Shown piece after piece: positions 40,801 through 49,396 of a stretch of 64,000 bases of DNA; within the stretch, counting starts at the first letter, position 1; every line of letters starts with the position of its first letter. The position numbers and the translations under genes were made by a program. A model generated the notes under the pieces. It was given only the letters and a program-made list of their open reading frames with translations. It was not told the DNA's origin and did not search any database. The stretch covers positions 30,196,769-30,260,768 of the forward strand of contig CM037836.1 in NCBI GenBank assembly GCA_021234535.1. The letters are read 5' to 3'. The stretch is from Stichopus chloronotus. Lineage: Eukaryota; Echinodermata; Holothuroidea; Aspidochirotida; Stichopodidae.

Positions 40801-43800
40801 GGAATGACTTCATAGGATGTCAAGGGTGTAAAAATATTCGACATGTTCTTGAATGGAAAGAAAATAGACATGAAAAGCTAGGCAGAGTAGATGGGAAATG
40901 AGGGAGGTGGGAGGCAGGGGCTGAGGAAAGAGGAGAACACAAGATCTAGATGGAGGTGAAAGGTATCAGTTATGATAGGAGAATCAATCATAGAACTATA
41001 AAGTATGGAGCAAGATCATATCTGAAGGATATTCTTGGTAGATAAATAAAGTTAGTTGTACATTTTGGTTGTTACTTCTTAGAATGATTTGGAAATTAAC
41101 ATGGATCTGGTTTGGTTTTAACTTGCAGACATGGTACCAGATGTGCCGGAGAGGTCGCTGCTGATGCTAACAATACTGTATGCTCTGTGGGTGTGGCGTA
41201 TAAATCTAGCATTGGAGGTAAGCTGGAGATCCTACATCAGTTTATTATGGTGTCTGCTTCACATTAAAGTGTCTAAATGGTTAAGATGTAGGCTTATGTT
41301 CAAAGGTCTAAAGGTGGCAGTTGATGTGTCCTTGAGCAAAACACTCAGTTTTGTTTGCCTCCTACCAAGGTGTATGGTGAGATGTTGGGGGGAGGGGACA
41401 GTTGTGGAGGTAAGGTACTGAGCTGTTCACTTCCTGTAACTAGAATAATCAGATAGCAGATTGATGTATACACAAGTTACTATTGATCAGAATAGTAAGC
41501 TGTGATTGATTTCAAGTACAATAACTCTATTTCCCCCCCCCCCCAAACCTGAATATAAATCTAAATTATGATTCAACACAACAGTGTTGGAGATCCCTCT
41601 GGAATTATTCATTGATCTTTTTTCATTATGTCCCCTGAATAATGATAATCTTTTAAAGAGCATATTTGCATAAATCTATGAAACATGTCAGACGATTTGG
41701 CGGTTATTTGGGACGAATTGTGGATTCTGATTTTAACTTCCTCTTTCTGTCTAACAGGGGTCAGAATGCTGGATGGAGACGTCACCGATGCAGTGGAGGG
41801 CCGATCTCTGAGTCTCAACCCCCAACATATTGACATCTACAGTGCCAGCTGGGGCCCTGATGACGATGGACAGACAGTGGACGGTCCAGGAAAGATGGCT
41901 AAGAAAGCTTTCCTGGATGGAGTGACTTCGGTAAATTTTGGTTTCGTACATCTCCCCCCCCCCCCCCGTTTTACAGTAGGTCGTGGCTGCCAATGCTGCG
42001 TGTATTTCTGAAACTTCCTCAGTTGCCTTTACAGTATTATTTCGCAGTCTATGTTGCCATTTCTTTTTAATTTTTTGTTATGTTCAGAAGCTGTCATTTG
42101 TTTACTCACAGGTCCACTTAAACTTAAGTCAACCCCTTAGAAATGGAAGTAACCAAGAATCTTACTTGGTTTAATATCATGGTTTTAGGAAGCAATTAAG
42201 GTTGGTGTACTTTGTTGCAGTAAGGTCTGTCACCACTCTCATGCTGTTACCATGTGACATCTCTGGCTGAAGTATATTTTACATGACATTATTTTCCCTA
42301 TTCCATCTGTTTGGGCCAGACGGTCGATCAAGTCACACTTATCCGACATAATTCCTCTATTTAGTCAGACAAATACCATATCACACACATACTGTGTTAC
42401 TTTGTAGACATCCTCTATACCACCCTGTCAATTTAAACAACCATACAATTATCCTCCTCACCTTAGATCAGACTAGTTAAAAGAAGATTCCAGATCATCC
42501 TCAAACTCCTGTCACAAAGGGAAAGTAATAACAATCATAAAATGAATTATCCCATAAAAAGAAACCAATTTGGTCCACAAGCATACTGAAACTGTAGCTC
42601 ATTTTACGATAGTTAACGTTCGAGACAGTCCCACGAAGAGTTCGTAATCACGGCACGATGACGTTAAAGTCACACAAGCAGACTGAGAGTTGTTGACATG
42701 TTGTTTCATACTATAATGGATTTTTAAATTTTGTCTGGACTATTCTTTTAACATGGCACCTTGAGTTGTTTTTGAAATTCACTGACTTTTCCTAACCTGT
42801 CAAGTTTCCTTCACCTGCTAATCACAAATGGTTTAACTAAGAGGATCCCCATGTGTCACTTGCCAAAAAAATATTAATGAGTGAGTCGTAAATGATTCAT
42901 TAAGGTTTTTGAAAATTTGTGATCAGACACTTATCACATCAGTAATAATTCATAAGTACATACAGTAGCCGGTACAAGTCCTTGTCAAAAATTTAAAACA
43001 AATTGAGTTTTCATAACTACTGAATGTGAGACTTGACTAATTATGCTAGTTCATTGCTAGTTGTTGTACCCTTCACAATCCTCAGACTTTTATTTATATC
43101 AACTCAATGAGCCTCTTTTAATTTATATTTCATTGAATCAACCCAGTCAAGGATTTTCAACACCATTCATCTTTCTTACATTTCCAGACCTTGGCATCTT
43201 ACCTACGCCTAATGTGATCCTTCCAGTTTTGTTTAGCACCCCATCTCCCATTCCATTCCCCACATGTTTAAGTTACTCCCAATCTGTGGTGCTGAACGTT
43301 CTAAATTTTGTCGGCAGGGTCGCGGTGGTCTCGGCAATATTTTTGTGTGGGCCTCCGGTAATGGAGGCCGCTCCGGGGACAGCTGCGGGTGCGACGGTTA
43401 CACGAACTCCGTCTTCACCATCTCTGTCAGCAGTGCCACTGAACATGGAAAAGTGCCTTGGTACTCTGAGAAATGTGCCTCAACATTAGCGACGACTTAC
43501 AGCAGTGGAGAGATTGGAGACAAACAGGTGGTAAGTATTACCATATATGTGTGTCCTTGATTCTGTCTCTGATATCATGAAAGTAGGAAGTGATGATAGC
43601 CTTGATGTCATCAGCAATCCGTAAGTAAGAAAATGAACCATTTGGAATAAAATCTCAAAGATAATGTAACTGATATGTGAAGACTTGAAGATAAATGAAA
43701 TGAATTCCCACTGAATTCATTTCCATAGTCCAGTATGTGTTGTGGAAGAAATTCTGTGTGCTGGATTTGCAGTGATTGAAAGAGGAAATAGTAGTACTAG

Positions 43801-46800
43801 AAGTACTAAGTTTAAGCTCAAAAAGTTTCTGTGAATTTGTTTCCCTTTTACGTTGAAGTCTGAAAGACACCAAGCACCAACAGCGTCTCTCCTTATTTTT
43901 GCATCGCTTCTGACCAGAGGATCACTTTACTAGTAGAAATTTTATATCTAGATTTACCTCATTTGACTCTAGCTTGTAACTTTCTTAGCAAAATGTGTAG
44001 CTGGAATAATCTGAGTGATAAATGTTTGCAGTTGATTGTAGAACAATCCTTATCTCCCACAAGCTGACATTTTGGCACATATTATTTCTCTGTAGCACTA
44101 ACTGTTGATATGAATCCCTTCAAGTGTTTCATGGTTTGTTGTTCAAATACTAATTGACAGAACTGTCTCTCTCCAATCTAGTAATTTTTTCGTTTCTATC
44201 TTATCCTCCATGAATGTAGGTTTTGTCATCTTTCATCGTAATATCGTAAATTTACCCTTCAGAAAGAATTTGCACTGGGATTGTGACAAGTGGGAAATGT
44301 CTGTGTTGCTAAAAGGATTTCCAATGCAAAAAGCAGTGGCACAGTTTCCAAACATGATAGAGAATAGAAGTCTACAGTCCGTGATGCTAGGGAAAAATTG
44401 ACTGAATTTTTGACATTATGATAGAATTTTCCAAGATTTCTTGGAAAGACAAGCTGTGTTATTTGTAGAAAGGAATGTTAGTTCTCTTGGATAATTATCA
44501 ACATAACGTGGAAGACATTCAAAATACACGAAAGGCTTTCCCAGAAACATGAGGCTTATGTAATATTCCAAACTGTTTAGTGTATACAGATCAGACATCC
44601 GTTTTGGTTCCTTGCGTTAGCAAAGGAAGCTATGCAGTCAGGCTGGCATTTGTGGGTGTGTGGCTTTGACATTTGCTTGGGTACGCTCTAACTCAGTAGG
44701 GGAAAGTCACATGAAAGTCAAACTTGGTTTGTAGGTTTGCCATATTGAGGTGTGTCCTGTTGTTTTTGGTGGAGGTCAAAGGTCATCTGGGGGCACTGGG
44801 GGCAAAACTCTGAAAACCTTTTTAACACAATATCTCAAGTTATGAAGTTTGGACAAAGTTTGTACTTGGTATATATGGATGCATTAAGATAACGGTGCCT
44901 TTAGGGTGTTCAGGATTTTTGGATCCAAGGTCCAGATTGGCCATATGGACCATTTTAAGAAATCATGCAAAATGCTGCCTCTCCCACAAATTGTATGGCA
45001 TTAAGTTGAAATTGTGTCATGTTATTACTATGTTAGTGGTTCCTTCTGGTTGTTCAGAATAATTGGTCCTATATGGGCCATATGAACCATTTCATGAAAT
45101 AATGCAAAAGGTTTCTTTTCTGCATATATTCTGCATAACAATGTGGAAGGATTGTCAAATTAGCATTCGAAATCTTTTGCAGTGTTCAGCATTTGTGGGC
45201 CCAACTTCAGTTTGGCCATATGGATCGTAAATTATTACTTAATGCAAAGCGATAGTTCTTCAGCAGATTATATGTTACAGTGTTGAGGGTCTTTCAGATT
45301 AGGACTTTGGTTTTGAGTACCTTTGACTCATCAGAATTCTTATGGACAAAATGAGGCCCAGACTTTTGGCAGATGTGATAAATTGTGGATTAACTTTGGT
45401 TTAGACTCAGTGACTACAGTTGAGTTTTATGCATGGAACCATAGTACCCTTGGGCTCTTGATATTAGTTCCCCCCCCCTCCCCTCTTTGTCTGATCAGAT
45501 CAGAAATATTTGCTTCCCAGAAAAAGACTTCCATGGATTTTTATATACTGATTGATTCATTGGTTGATTGATTGATTGAAGGTAATATTCAGTTGTTACT
45601 CCTATCTATAAGTATTAATCACATTTCTGCATATTTATCAAGTTGCCTTTTGTATGTCTGCCTACTTTTCCATCAATCTGTCTGTCTGTGTCTATCTGTC
45701 TGTCTTTCTTGTGTCTCTCTCTGTCTGTGTCTTTGCCTGGTAAACATATTTGATTTTCATTTCGGTTGAGTGTATTTTTTTTGGAAGTGCAATGAAGGTG
45801 ATGGTGAAATAAATCTAACCAAAACTTGTTTATCATTAATATTCATAAAAATATATTATTTGATTATTTCAACATGATGCCATTTGAAAGTGTATGAGAG
45901 AATTATTTCGACTGAATTCGTTGATTATAAATTCATTAACTGATAAACACATCTCCTAATTTCCTGATAGGTCACAACAGATCTTCGCAAACAGTGCACA
46001 CAGAAGCACAGCGGAACCTCTGCCTCTGCTCCTCTAGCTGCAGGCATCTGTGCTCTCGCTCTGGAGGCAAAGTAAGGAAGTGTCTAAAGTATCACTTAAA
46101 ATATCACTTAACCAAACAGAGAACACGCTAATAAAACCTTGTACTGTTCAAGATTGTGTCACTTTCATATTTAATGCATACCATACCTAGGCCAAGATCT
46201 CTTGGCATACAGAAATGTCAAAAAGATGAGACTTGGTGCAGATGACACAGCCACAGGGGGTTGCAAGTCAGTATTTAAGTGTCTGAGACATGAGTTGAAG
46301 CACAGGCAAAAGGTGTGACTTTTCACTTTAGCCAGAAGCCTTGTTCTGGGTAACAAATATGCAACAGCTGGTTTTTTCATAACCTTGACTTATCATGTCA
46401 CAAGTGAAAAAAAAAGGAAAAGTGTAATATAACGTCCTTTTCTTCGTGTTCTATCTGAGGGTTAGGGGTATCTTTTAGACTTCTCGGGTATGCTTCATTA
46501 ATGGTACTTTACAGAACATGTATTAGAAAGAAAGTTTATGGAGAAAGCATCATTTGCTATTTGTGATATTAGAAATGAAAGTTGTTAGTGATTTGGCTCA
46601 GCCATGAGCTGTGTTGATGCATACAATCATGGTGCATATAATTACAATAATATTATAATGAAGGATTTTTGTCTTCTTAATTTATTTTTCATTTTTCCAT
46701 TTAATTTTTATTATTATTTTAGCCCCAATTTGACCTGGCGTGACCTGCAACACATCATAGTAACCACAGCTAGACCTAAGGAACTCAAAGTTGGTGACTG

Positions 46801-49396
46801 GGTGATAAATGGAGCTGGTTACCATGGTAATAATTCTCTTGTTACCCTATTCAATGAAAAGTTAAACAATTGAAAATGAGTTATGTATAGACCATAGAAT
46901 TATATAAACTAGAATGACATCGCCATAACTACTCACACACTGAACAAATGAAGCTTAACAACAATAGGCAGCATCTTACGTAGTAAGGCAAAACAGTTCT
47001 GTCTTCAACGTTTGCCCAGTATAATGCACAATTTGTTTGTTCAATATTTAACTAGATCTTTGGGAAAACAAATGGAAAGGAAAACTACATCCCAACGTTT
47101 AGCTGTTTGTGAATAATATTATTATCCTAAAATTTTTGTTGGATTTGTATGCGTTTTCACGAGAACGCCCTTTGCCATACAGAATCTGGGCTTCACTTAT
47201 TGTTCCATGACGTCATTCTTGTTAATCTATTTCTCTGGTATTGATTTTCAGTTACATTTTCAACCAGTCTGCAATGTAACAGATTCTTGGTCACGAGGAT
47301 GTTAAATTGTGGTCCTTATTCAGTTTGTGCATGTGTCCCTATGAGTGTGTTTCACTGCTCGTCAGTGTGTCCAGCAATCATGGTACATTGTAGCAATTGT
47401 GAGACACGTCCACTGTCTTCCATAACTTAGATGTATGAAACTTCAGCTTTTTTAAATTATGAAAATACATTCCACTTATGTTTGTCAATTCCTTCACCAA
47501 GTCTTCATCTCACTGATAAAACTTAAAAAGTGTAATATCTGATATCAATGTTGTCATGGTTACAGTGAGTCATTCCTTTGGGTTTGGTCTCATGGATGCC
47601 TCTGCGATGGTGGATTTAGCTCGAGACTGGCAGAGAGTACCAGATCAACATATATGTTCTGCTGAGGGTATACAGCAACCACTGTGAGTAATATCATCTC
47701 TTGTTGAAACCCACAGCATGCATCATAGCATCCACTGTCAGTGTTGTATCTCCTCTCCACATTGTAGCTCACTATATGTCCATCCCACAGCATCAACTTT
47801 TATTATTGTATGTTGTCTGCAAATTATATCTCACTGTATTTCCACTCCATAGCATCCACTCTTAGTATTGCATTATCCCCCACATTGTATATCAACATAT
47901 GCCCAACCCATACCATGGACTTCTAGTACTGTATCTTCTCCCCACATTGAACCATGAGTAAAAGTTGGTTCTCAAATTTGATCCAGTTTTGAGGGTATTT
48001 ATTTCTCTCTCTCTCTGTCTCTTTGGTAGTGAGATACCTTCCTCTGGTGTCCTCCAAGTCACCATTCACTCTGATGGATGTCAAGGAGAATCAAATGCTA
48101 TCCAAACCTTGGAGCACGTCGTATCAAACATCTCGATACAATTCAGCCGCAGAGGAGACCTGGAGATTTCGTTGATGTCTCCCTCTAATACCAGATCCAC
48201 TTTGCTTCCCAAAAGAGGTAGAGATTACTCTGACAAGGGCTTCCATAACTGGGAGTTTCTCTCTACTCACTCCTGGGGAGAAGTACCACAAGGGACATGG
48301 ACCCTGGAAATTAAAAATACTGGTTCTAAGAATAATAAAGGTAAGCGGTAAATCGTAATTTAGCCAGAAGAAAGCCTTTAAGGAGGGGGAGGGGTGGTGG
48401 TGGTTGTGTCTCCTTTGCAGACCTAAGCTCCTTTGTGTAATCCTGTTGCCAGCTGTGAGCAATTTGGTTTCTTCGTTACTACGACATCAAAAACATACCC
48501 TTATATGCTAATTAGGATGACAGTGATAACAAATTGAAATTTCATCAACATTGCAAGCTTTTGTTGTATGTTGTCAACATCTTCCCTCTTATTTGGTTGA
48601 TTTCTCCTTTCTGAGACATTTTAGGAACATCAAAGCTGACACATAAAAGTGATTTCACAAATATATAAATGTTGGAATAGCTCATTCGTGACAAGATTAA
48701 AACTGATGTGTTCAGACATAATTTATTCATGAGATGGTATGCTTCAAAAATCTATGATTCATGCATGTGTGGCCCCGCTTTTAATCACAGTAACATTGTG
48801 GGTACTTACTTCACTCAGGTCAGCTTACCAAATGGGGGCTTGTACTGTACGGTACAGAGGTCCATCCAATTCAGAAACATTCAGGACCGCAAGGCTGTTC
48901 GGACAGCGAGTACTTAGAGACGAGAGTAGAGGAGAACAGTACCATTGTACACGAATGTGTGGCCTGTCACCAGTCATGCAGATCATGCTACGGGCCTGAG
49001 GACAACCAGTGTATCCTGTGCCAGTACAACTTTATGAAACGAGACGTCTACTGCGTCGCCAATGTGTCCCTCCTGTCGATGCCACAGTTCTACCTGATCG
49101 GAGCAATAGGGGCTCTTTGTCTCATCGTTATCCTTTTGGGGGTTGTTCTTATGGTCGTAAAGCAGAGATCGACCCCTACCGTCCCGTGGAATGAATACAG
49201 CAAATTATTGGAGGAAGAGGAAACTTGGAGTGATGGAGAAATCACCGAGTACAAAGATGAAGAGGAGGGGTCTCCATCGTCATCATCTTCATTGTCGTCA
49301 TCAAAAGAGGTACCCGAACCTGCAGCTGACCCTAGTAATGATGGTGATGCCAATGGTACCACAGTCAGCTCAAGTATCCAGGTTTCAACTGCTTAA
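13717..49396 (+). CDS. FURIN: Furin/PC5-type proprotein convertase (5'-partial, 12 exon positions, one duplicated)
   Basis: Calcium-dependent subtilisin-like serine protease (kexin/furin family) that cleaves secretory precursors after basic motifs, normally in the trans-Golgi and endosomes. Coding exons: 13717-13818, 15943-16101, 26554-26682, then 29056-29132 OR 37817-37893, then 41129-41217, 41758-41930, 43318-43530, 45971-46071, 46723-46826, 47566-47683, 48030-48340, 48819-49396. They total 2154 nt, i.e. 717 residues plus stop, with all phases compatible. Visible order: prodomain with RTKR cleavage site (residue 49), catalytic domain with Asp116, His157, oxyanion Asn258 and Ser331, P domain with RRGDL, one Cys-rich furin repeat, a membrane segment (616-639) and an acidic cytosolic tail. 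The spacings Asp-His 41, His-Asn 101 and Asn-Ser 73 equal those of human furin. The short Cys-rich part and tail favour furin; some segments (MWYL near the mature start, NEN before the catalytic His) resemble PC5/PACE4. The signal peptide and about 58 N-terminal residues are not found and probably lie upstream. Confidence 0.95.
13819..15942 (+). other. Convertase intron
   Basis: AT-rich intron of 2.1 kb; contains the hAT-type MITE and nothing else I can support. Confidence 0.8.
15476..15750. mobile_element. hAT-type MITE (275 bp)
   Basis: Terminal inverted repeats CAGTGTTCGC at the left and GCGAACACTG at the right. Flanking 8-mers TCAAAAGC and TCAAGAGC form a target duplication with one mismatch. 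CAGTG-type ends with an 8-bp duplication are characteristic of hAT transposons. Non-coding inside, so non-autonomous; inserted in the intron just upstream of the RTKR exon. Confidence 0.8.
15943..16101 (+). CDS. FURIN: Convertase exon: prodomain end, RTKR cleavage site, start of mature enzyme
   Basis: 159 nt, 53 codons, phase 0 at both ends; acceptor CCACAG, donor GTAAGT. It encodes [15 protein letters not shown] followed by the mature N-terminus. KRRTKR is the autocatalytic propeptide site of furin. From the cleavage site to the conserved WYL there are 38 residues against 17 in human furin. The extra stretch is acidic (several Asp and Glu) and ends in ELWRDMWYL, which recalls the PC5/PACE4 form. 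Confidence 0.95.
18930..19160. repeat. Tandem repeat, unit about 60 bp
   Basis: Three to four copies of a unit with TTGATCT(T/C)(G/A)CTGATCAGACAT and AAAATGTAAAAGCACT. The two central copies (about 18985-19085) are nearly identical, so this part is recent. Confidence 0.8.
21240..21670 (+). mobile_element. Decayed 3' end of a non-LTR retrotransposon (LINE)
   Basis: Translation gives [22 protein letters not shown], the FAPxLWNxLPxxIR motif near the C-terminus of many LINE reverse-transcriptase proteins, with the Trp changed to TGA and further frame breaks. The end (AAGTCTTTTGAGATCTAATTG, then ATAAAGCAGTATGTAAA) resembles common LINE 3' tails. Not functional. Confidence 0.6.
22685..23039. mobile_element. 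MITE-like element, copy 2 (355 bp)
   Basis: TTAAAGGGAAATAAGGCG at the left and GCCCTATTTCCCTTTAA at the right. The body matches the reverse complement of copy 1, for example GTTTGTGGAC(A)...AGAATGATAG and TTCAAAATAAG. It lies inside the 10.4-kb convertase intron. Confidence 0.85.
23363..23703. mobile_element. MITE-like element, copy 3 (341 bp)
   Basis: TTAAAGGGAAATATTG at the left and ACATTTCCCTTTAA at the right, same orientation as copy 2 and about 320 bp from it. More diverged inside, but motifs such as TCCAAACTTTCC and GAATAAATGGT are shared. Confidence 0.75.
24640..25195 (+). mobile_element. Decayed 3' end of a second LINE
   Basis: The frame reads [20 protein letters not shown], then [25 protein letters not shown]. 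This is the RxxGxxxWNxLPxxIK...SFKxxLKxYL C-terminus of LINE proteins, lacking the Trp and with one in-frame stop. It ends in an ATAAATTGAATTAAATTG tail. The sequence differs from the 21.2-kb copy, so it is another family or lineage. Confidence 0.7.
25684..25795. repeat. Dispersed repeat, copy A
   Basis: CCAAATTGTCTGAATGGTGC ... GCACACAGTCACT, resembling 39055-39160 in order and spacing. Family unknown. Confidence 0.55.
26554..26682 (+). CDS. FURIN: Convertase exon: catalytic Asp
   Basis: 129 nt, 43 codons, phase 0 at both ends; acceptor TCTTCAG, donor GTAAGT. It encodes [33 protein letters not shown] and HPDLMNNY. The first Asp of ILDDG (codon 26638-26640) is the catalytic Asp; HPDL carries the Asp that binds the first calcium in human furin (Asp162). 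A 10.4-kb intron precedes it. Confidence 0.97.
27060..27297. repeat. Minisatellite, unit about 40 bp
   Basis: About six imperfect copies of a unit like TTATTGTTTCA...TGGTGATGATATGTTGATTA, in the intron just before alternative exon 4a. Confidence 0.75.
29056..29132 (+). CDS. FURIN: Convertase alternative exon 4a (calcium-site / substrate-pocket segment)
   Basis: 77 nt, phase 0 in and phase 2 out; acceptor GACCAG, weak donor GTTACA. It encodes [20 protein letters not shown] and FSNENR, directly before the catalytic-His exon. The Asp at exon positions 7, 12 and 14 correspond to human furin Asp174, Asp179 and Asp181 (a calcium site). Position 24, equivalent to human Asp191, is Glu, as I recall for PC5 and PACE4. 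It is one of two versions of this exon; the other is at 37817-37893. Confidence 0.92.
29133..37816 (+). other. Intron between alternative exons 4a and 4b, 8.7 kb
   Basis: Contains the 33.4-34.1 kb minisatellite and an open frame of about 113 codons at 37280-37618 close to exon 4b. Otherwise AT-rich with no recognised element. Confidence 0.8.
33455..34076. repeat. Minisatellite, unit about 52 bp, some 12 copies
   Basis: Unit approximated by ATCCCATTGGAGGGATACTA then CAACAAAAAGAGACAGAGTG then AGACACATAGTCAAT, with many small indels. It lies in the intron between the two alternative convertase exons. Confidence 0.9.
37817..37893 (+). CDS. FURIN: Convertase alternative exon 4b (duplicate of exon 4a)
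   Basis: 77 nt, the same phase (0 in, 2 out) as exon 4a; acceptor GTAAAG after a pyrimidine-rich tract, weak donor GTTTGA. It encodes [20 protein letters not shown] and DNNVNR. It matches exon 4a at 18 of 26 residues and keeps all three calcium-site Asp, but has Val where 4a has Glu (human furin Asp191) and Asp-Asn where 4a has Phe-Ser. Synonymous differences from 4a show a duplication old enough to have diverged under coding constraint. Confidence 0.92.
39055..39160. repeat. Dispersed repeat, copy B
   Basis: CCAAATTGTCTGAATAGTGC ... GCACACAGTCACT, the partner of 25684-25795. Both lie in introns of the convertase. Confidence 0.55.
39170..39565. repeat. Minisatellite, unit about 50 bp, some 7 copies
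   Basis: Unit approximated by ACATGCATGGATTTATCATG then TGTTTGGATCCAACACTTGC then TTGACTGTAAAC. It lies between alternative exon 4b and the catalytic-His exon. Confidence 0.9.
41129..41217 (+). CDS. FURIN: Convertase exon: catalytic His
   Basis: 89 nt, phase 2 in and phase 1 out; acceptor CTTGCAG, donor GTAAGC. Its first base completes the Arg codon left open by either exon 4a or 4b. It encodes [20 protein letters not shown] and GVAYKSSIG. The His of RHGTRCAGE (41130-41132) is the catalytic His. Confidence 0.97.
41265..41390. repeat. Fragment of a common dispersed repeat (TGTCCTTGAGCAA type)
   Basis: ATGTGTCCTTGAGCAAAACA followed by TTTGCCTCCTACCAAGGTGT resembles the widespread animal repeat with a 'cttgagcaagacact ... 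cccaggtgta' core. Assignment is from memory of that pattern. Confidence 0.5.
41758..41930 (+). CDS. FURIN: Convertase exon: catalytic domain middle ([16 protein letters not shown])
   Basis: 173 nt, phase 1 in and phase 0 out; acceptor TAACAG, donor GTAAAT. It encodes [20 protein letters not shown], then [20 protein letters not shown] and [23 protein letters not shown] and DDDGxTVDGP are hallmarks of the furin/PC catalytic core. A (C)n tract follows the donor at about 41956-41969. Confidence 0.97.
41931..43317 (+). other. Convertase intron
   Basis: 1.4 kb with a C-tract near its start; nothing else recognised. Confidence 0.8.
43318..43530 (+). CDS. FURIN: Convertase exon: oxyanion Asn segment
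   Basis: 213 nt, 71 codons, phase 0 at both ends; acceptor CGGCAG, donor GTAAGT. It encodes [17 protein letters not shown], then [18 protein letters not shown] and [10 protein letters not shown] up to DKQV. The Asn of ASGNGG (43360-43362) is the oxyanion-hole Asn. Position and sequence agree with the family throughout. Confidence 0.97.
44750..45310. repeat. Composite repeat with one DR1-carrying unit and ~150-bp tandem units
   Basis: The left part (44755-44880) matches the unit tandemly repeated at 53.57-54.05 kb, including AGGTCAAAGGTCA at 44773-44785 and AATATCTCAAG. The right part has about three copies of a unit with GTTCAG, TTTGGCCATATGGA and TGCAAA. Confidence 0.75.
45971..46071 (+). 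CDS. FURIN: Convertase exon: catalytic Ser
   Basis: 101 nt, phase 0 in and phase 2 out; acceptor TGATAG, donor GTAAGG. It encodes [20 protein letters not shown], then [13 protein letters not shown]. The Ser of HSGTSASAP (46019-46021) is the nucleophile, and all residues around it are canonical, so the protease should be active. Confidence 0.97.
46072..46722 (+). other. Convertase intron
   Basis: 650 bp with a T-rich 3' end; nothing recognised. The similar introns 46827-47565 and 48341-48818 are also featureless. Confidence 0.8.
46723..46826 (+). CDS. FURIN: Convertase exon: end of catalytic domain (NLTWRDLQH)
   Basis: 104 nt, phase 2 in and phase 1 out; acceptor ATTTTAG after a T-rich tract, donor GTAATA. 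It encodes [18 protein letters not shown] and [17 protein letters not shown], the conserved LTWRDxQH helix and NGAG element of convertases. Confidence 0.95.
47566..47683 (+). CDS. FURIN: Convertase exon: catalytic/P-domain junction
   Basis: 118 nt, phase 1 in and phase 2 out; acceptor TTACAG, donor GTGAGT. It encodes [20 protein letters not shown], then [19 protein letters not shown]. [11 protein letters not shown] is the conserved end of the catalytic domain; the rest opens the P domain. Confidence 0.95.
47695..47950. repeat. Tandem repeat, unit about 75 bp, 3-4 copies
   Basis: Copies contain CATAGCATCCACT, AGTATTGTATC, CTCCCCACATTGTA and TATGTCCA. It fills most of the short intron between the catalytic/P-domain exons. 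Confidence 0.75.
48030..48340 (+). CDS. FURIN: Convertase exon: P domain ([12 protein letters not shown])
   Basis: 311 nt, phase 2 in and phase 1 out; acceptor TGGTAG after a CT-rich tract, donor GTAAGC. It contains [48 protein letters not shown] and GTWTLEIKN. These are the diagnostic P-domain elements, including the conserved RRGDL, needed for folding and calcium/pH dependence. Confidence 0.96.
48819..49396 (+). CDS. FURIN: Convertase last exon: P-domain end, Cys repeat, membrane anchor, cytosolic tail
   Basis: 578 nt of coding sequence, phase 1 in; acceptor ACTCAG, stop TAA at 49394-49396. [13 protein letters not shown] closes the P domain. One furin-type Cys repeat follows ([22 protein letters not shown], last Cys in DVYC). 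The hydrophobic segment FYLIGAIG...VLMVV (49088-49159) is the membrane anchor. The 78-residue tail has YSKL (codons 49196-49207), which fits the Yxx-phi sorting signal of furin, an adjacent Leu-Leu, then an acidic Ser-containing stretch and a Ser run. By analogy this predicts trans-Golgi/endosome cycling with phosphorylation-tuned retrieval. Confidence 0.95.

Larger units (their letters stand above)
37894..41128 (+). other. Intron between alternative exon 4b and the catalytic-His exon
   Basis: 3.2 kb, with copy B of the dispersed repeat and the 39.2-kb minisatellite. Sequence near 40060 (AAAGCACCCTATTTC) may be a worn end of the TTAA-ended MITE, but no full copy is seen. Confidence 0.75.
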
